NCBI RefSeq assembly: GCF_030811215.1
Contig: NZ_JAUSQM010000001.1
Location: forward strand, 3,224,001 to 3,288,000
Source: Nocardioides massiliensis
GTDB lineage: Bacteria > Actinomycetota > Actinomycetes > Propionibacteriales > Nocardioidaceae
DNA: 64,000 nucleotides
Reading direction: 5' to 3'
Shown: in pieces, positions 61,035 to 64,000 of the stretch
Numbering within the stretch: the first letter of the stretch is position 1
Layout of the letters: each line of letters starts with the position of its first letter
Program-made: the position numbers and the translations under genes
The notes under the pieces: generated by a model
Database searches by the model: none
Seen by the model: the letters and a program-made list of their open reading frames with translations, nothing else
Told to the model about the DNA's origin: nothing

Positions 61035-62501
61035 TCAGTTGCCGCCGGTGAGCTTCTCGCGCAGCGCCTGCAGCGCCTCGTCGGAAGCCAGCGAACCGCC
61101 GGTCTCCTCGCCCTGCTCCGGGGCCTCGCCGCCACTGGAGTACGACGTCGCCTCGCCGGCCTCGGCCTCGGCCTTGCGGGCCTCGGCCTGCTGCTTGACG
61201 TGCGCCTCCCAGCGGGCGTGCGCCTTGGCGTACTCCTCTTCCCAGGTGGCGCGCTGCTCCTCGAAGCCCTCGCGCCACTCGCCGGTCTCCGGGTCGAAGC
61301 CCTCGGGGTAGACGTAGTTGCCCTGCTCGTCGTAGGTCGCCGTCATGCCGTAGAGCGTCGGGTCGAAGTCGTCGACGTCGGTCGCCACGGCGGTGTCGTT
61401 GGCCTGCTTGAGCGAGAGCGAGATCCGGCGCCGCTCGAGGTCGATGTCGATGATCTTGACCATGACGTCGTCGTTGACCTGCACGACCTGCTCGGGGATC
61501 TCCACGTGGCGCTCGGCCAGCTCGGAGATGTGCACCAGGCCCTCGATGCCCTCCTCGACGCGGACGAACGAACCGAACGGCACCAGCTTGGTGACCTTGC
61601 CCGGCACGATCTGACCGATCTGATGGGTGCGGGCGAAGTGCTGCCAGGGGTCCTCCTGCGTCGCCTTGAGCGACAGCGAGACCCGCTCGCGGTCCATGTC
61701 GACGTCGAGCACCTCGACAGTGACCTCGTCACCGACGTTGACGACCTCGCTCGGGTGGTCGATGTGCTTCCAGGACAGCTCGGAGACGTGGACCAGACCG
61801 TCGACGCCACCGAGGTCGACGAACGCACCGAAGTTCACGATGGAGGACACGACGCCCTTGCGGATCTGACCCTTCTGCAGCTGGGTCAGGAAGCCCTGGC
61901 GAACCTCGGACTGGGTCTGCTCGAGCCACGCACGGCGCGAGAGGACGACGTTGTTGCGGTTCTTGTCGAGCTCGATGATCTTCGCCTCGAGCTCCTGGCC
62001 CACGTAGGGCTGGAGGTCGCGGACGCGACGCATCTCCACCAGCGAGGCGGGCAGGAAGCCGCGCAGGCCGATGTCGAGGATGAGGCCGCCCTTGACGACC
62101 TCGATGACGGTGCCGGTGACGACGCCGTCCTCCTCCTTGACCTTCTCGATCGTGCCCCAGGCGCGCTCGTACTGGGCGCGCTTCTTGGACAGGATCAGGC
62201 GGCCTTCCTTGTCCTCCTTCTGGAGGACCAGGGCCTCGACCTCGTCACCGACCTCGACGACCTCGTTGGGGTCGACATCGTGCTTGATCGAGAGCTCCCG
62301 CGACGGGATCACACCCTCGGTCTTGTAGCCGATGTCGAGCAGGACCTCGTCGCGGTCGACCTTGACGATCGTGCCGGCGACGATGTCGCCGTCGTTGAAG
62401 TACTTGATCGTCGCATCGATAGCGGCGAGGAAGTCCTCCTCGGAGCCGATGTCGTTGACCGCGACCTGCGGGGCGTCCGGGAGAGTAGGAGTGCTCGTCA
62501 T
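61035..62501 (-). CDS. rpsA: 30S ribosomal protein S1
   Basis: 488 aa with four S1 RNA-binding repeats (about 30-110, 120-190, 205-275, 290-365; e.g. [40 protein letters not shown]). The actinobacterial form ends in an acidic, low-complexity tail ([20 protein letters not shown] and beyond). It binds mRNA and helps translation initiation. ATG at 62501 with GAGGA upstream. The order rpsA then coaE (57353) resembles other actinobacteria, here with two other genes in between. Confidence 0.95.
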   Translation of the reverse strand: MTSTPTLPDAPQVAVNDIGSEEDFLAAIDATIKYFNDGDIVAGTIVKVDRDEVLLDIGYKTEGVIPSRELSIKHDVDPNEVVEVGDEVEALVLQKEDKEGRLILSKKRAQYERAWGTIEKVKEEDGVVTGTVIEVVKGGLILDIGLRGFLPASLVEMRRVRDLQPYVGQELEAKIIELDKNRNNVVLSRRAWLEQTQSEVRQGFLTQLQKGQIRKGVVSSIVNFGAFVDLGGVDGLVHVSELSWKHIDHPSEVVNVGDEVTVEVLDVDMDRERVSLSLKATQEDPWQHFARTHQIGQIVPGKVTKLVPFGSFVRVEEGIEGLVHISELAERHVEIPEQVVQVNDDVMVKIIDIDLERRRISLSLKQANDTAVATDVDDFDPTLYGMTATYDEQGNYVYPEGFDPETGEWREGFEEQRATWEEEYAKAHARWEAHVKQQAEARKAEAEAGEATSYSSGGEAPEQGEETGGSLASDEALQALREKLTGGN

Positions 62502-62759
62502 CTTGTGAATGGGTCCTCGAAGGTGGATGGAAGTCGTGCGGCACGTCAGGAGCCGTTTTCACCGGTGGGGAACCGCGTCGACTCGGGCACGTGCGAGACG
62601 GCCGACGGGACGGGATCGGAACTGGCGAGCGAGTGTCTGCTAGGTCTGAGACGCAGGCAGACTCCTGGCGCAATCATGAAGGCTATCGGTCGCCGGGGAC
62701 GGGGTCAAAAGCGGCACCGGCCGCGTTCGAGCAGGCGACCCGCGTCCTACCCTGACACC

Positions 62760-63641
62760 ATGTCCTCGGTCCTGCCCGAACCGCACCCCGACCCGTTCGC
62801 GCTCAGCGCCGAGGACGCCGCACGGGTGAGCGGTCCGGCCGCGGGAGTCCATCCCGAGCGGCGGACCGTCACCGAGCAGGAGACGGTCCGGGCCAACCGC
62901 GCCGACTGGGACGCGTACGCCGACGAATACCAGGCCACACACGGCCCGTTCCTCGGCGACGCCGGGTTCCTCTGGTCCCCCGAGGGGGTGCGGGAGGACG
63001 ACCACCGCTTCCTCGGGGCCGTCCGCGGCCGCACCGTGCTCGAGATCGGCAGCGGCGCCGGCCAGTGCTCACGGTGGTTGACCGAGCGCGGCGCGCGCGC
63101 CGTCGGCCTGGACGTGTCGTGGCGACAGCTGCAGCACTCGCGGCGCATCGACGAGGAGCACGGCACCCAGGTCCCCGTCGTGTGTGGCTCCGGCGCCGGG
63201 CTGCCGTTCGCCGCCCGCAGCTTCGACGTCGTGTTCTCCGCGTTCGGTGCGCTGCAGTTCGTCGCCGACGCTGCAGCACTTGCCGCCGACGTCGCGCGGG
63301 TGCTGCGCCCTGGGGGGCGCTTCGCCTTCTCGATCACCCACCCGACGCGGTGGATGTTCCACGACGACCCCGGCGAGGACGGCCTCAAGGTCGTGCAGTC
63401 CTACTTCGACCGCACGCCCTACGTCGAGGTGGACGACGCCGACGGGTCGACCCGCTACGTCGAGCACCACCGGACCCTCGGCGACTGGGTCGGTGTCCTC
63501 GTCGGCGCCGGGTTCGTCCTTCGGGCGCTGGCCGAGCCGACCTGGCCCGACGACCACGACCGCACGTGGGGAGGATGGAGCCGGGCCCGGGGGCTGCTCA
63601 CCCCCGGGACGGCCATCTTCGTGGCGGACCTGCCCGGCTGA
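62760..63641 (+). CDS. Class I SAM-dependent methyltransferase
   Basis: 293 aa. The SAM-binding motif VLEIGSGAGQCSRWL and downstream motif AFGALQFVADAAALAADVAR are seen, with LRPGGRFAFSITHPTRWMF as the characteristic later block. The substrate is unknown. A TACCCT at 62748-62753 lies so close to the ATG (62760) that the transcript may be leaderless; there is no ribosome binding site. Confidence 0.88.
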   Translation: MSSVLPEPHPDPFALSAEDAARVSGPAAGVHPERRTVTEQETVRANRADWDAYADEYQATHGPFLGDAGFLWSPEGVREDDHRFLGAVRGRTVLEIGSGAGQCSRWLTERGARAVGLDVSWRQLQHSRRIDEEHGTQVPVVCGSGAGLPFAARSFDVVFSAFGALQFVADAAALAADVARVLRPGGRFAFSITHPTRWMFHDDPGEDGLKVVQSYFDRTPYVEVDDADGSTRYVEHHRTLGDWVGVLVGAGFVLRALAEPTWPDDHDRTWGGWSRARGLLTPGTAIFVADLPG

Positions 63642-63670
63642 GCCTCGGAGCCTGCTCGCCAGGCGGCGCG

Positions 63671-64000
63671 TCAGGCGGTGTGGGTGCCTTCGCGCTCGCG
63701 GCGACCCAGGACCTGCAGACCAATGCCCACGATCAGCAGGATCGGGCCGAGGATGAACCCGACCAGCGGCACAGTGCCGGTCACGAGGTCGAGCATCGAC
63801 CCGTTGTCCTTGGCATCGGCGGCGTTGCTCGTGACCTGCTCGTCGGTGAAGGCGAGCTGCAGGTCGAGCAGGATGTCACCGTCGTAGGTGGTCCGCAGCT
63901 CGTCCTGGGTCTGGCGGACGATCGCGCCGGTGCGCGGGTCGATCCACAGCCGCTTGTCCATGCTGTAGCGACCCTCGACGCCTTCGACGACCTCGGTCGT
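63671..64000 (-). CDS. DUF3068 (PorA-family) protein, N-terminus cut by the right edge
   Basis: The last 109 codons of a gene that continues past the right edge. The visible part is VVEGVEGRYSMDKRLWIDPRTGAI, then TQDELRTTYDGDILLDLQLAF and a membrane helix near the C-terminus (TVPLVGFILGPILLIVGIGLQV). This is the typical DUF3068/porin PorA-family tail. The protein is likely envelope-located; its role is unknown. Confidence 0.82.
   Translation of the reverse strand, partial: TTEVVEGVEGRYSMDKRLWIDPRTGAIVRQTQDELRTTYDGDILLDLQLAFTDEQVTSNAADAKDNGSMLDLVTGTVPLVGFILGPILLIVGIGLQVLGRREREGTHTA

Overview
The window is high-GC chromosomal DNA from an actinobacterium. Features pointing to the Actinobacteria, most like Nocardioides or a relative, are frequent GTG starts, an Ala/Lys-rich principal sigma factor, SepH, DUF5998, DUF7455, LprG/P55-like genes, a B12-dependent NrdJ with NrdR, and an ERCC4 nuclease with an Lsr2-like tail. 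Assignments rest on reading the translations and on recalled family knowledge; no search was run. As I recall, several genes here (rnj, nrdRJ, sepH, DUF5998, topoisomerase IV genes, hrdB/sigA) also lie fairly close together in Streptomyces, so most of the window looks like conserved core chromosome with short accessory patches.

Layout. 1-7.5 kb is the most accessory-looking part: a gene cut by the left edge, a superfamily 2 helicase with a membrane hairpin, a small chimera of a membrane-anchor protein and a LuxR helix-turn-helix, a secreted cationic protein followed by two paralogous membrane proteins, and an ERCC4/Lsr2-like nuclease. 7.5-13.1 kb holds an F420-type NADP oxidoreductase, a VOC protein, RNase J, MgtE and two DUF202 proteins. 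13.2-18.1 kb is a TetR-ABC export operon with a clear operator, closed by an IS1380-like element inserted at the permease stop codon. 18.1-20 kb has an MFS gene between two copies of a small acidic protein gene. 20-24 kb is the nrdR-nrdJ locus with tandem NrdR boxes.

24-36 kb contains secreted proteins, sepH, a Cys-rich leader peptide ahead of an unknown gene, a sulfurtransferase with an in-frame stop, thymidine kinase, a phosphatase-family protein, DUF5998, a GNAT/acyl-CoA synthetase fusion and topoisomerase IV subunit A. 36-49 kb has an lprG/P55-like pair, a sucrase/ferredoxin-like gene, carbonic anhydrase, a PAP2 phosphatase, a double acyl-CoA dehydrogenase, topoisomerase IV subunit B, DUF7455, DUF456 and sigA. 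48-64 kb has a HhH-GPD repair protein, a universal stress protein, a glutamate-cysteine-ligase-like enzyme, DUF4192, DNA polymerase IV, a prolyl oligopeptidase, a second sigma factor, coaE, a GlxA-type regulator, an SGNH hydrolase with Fn3-like repeats, rpsA, a methyltransferase and a DUF3068 gene cut by the right edge.

The signals most worth following are the Cys-codon leader with mutually exclusive RNA pairings (26664-26774), the adjacent sulfurtransferase with an internal TGA, the LuxR chimera (4096-4476), and the secreted cationic protein/membrane protein cassette (4748-6407). I saw no tRNA, rRNA, CRISPR array or prophage.
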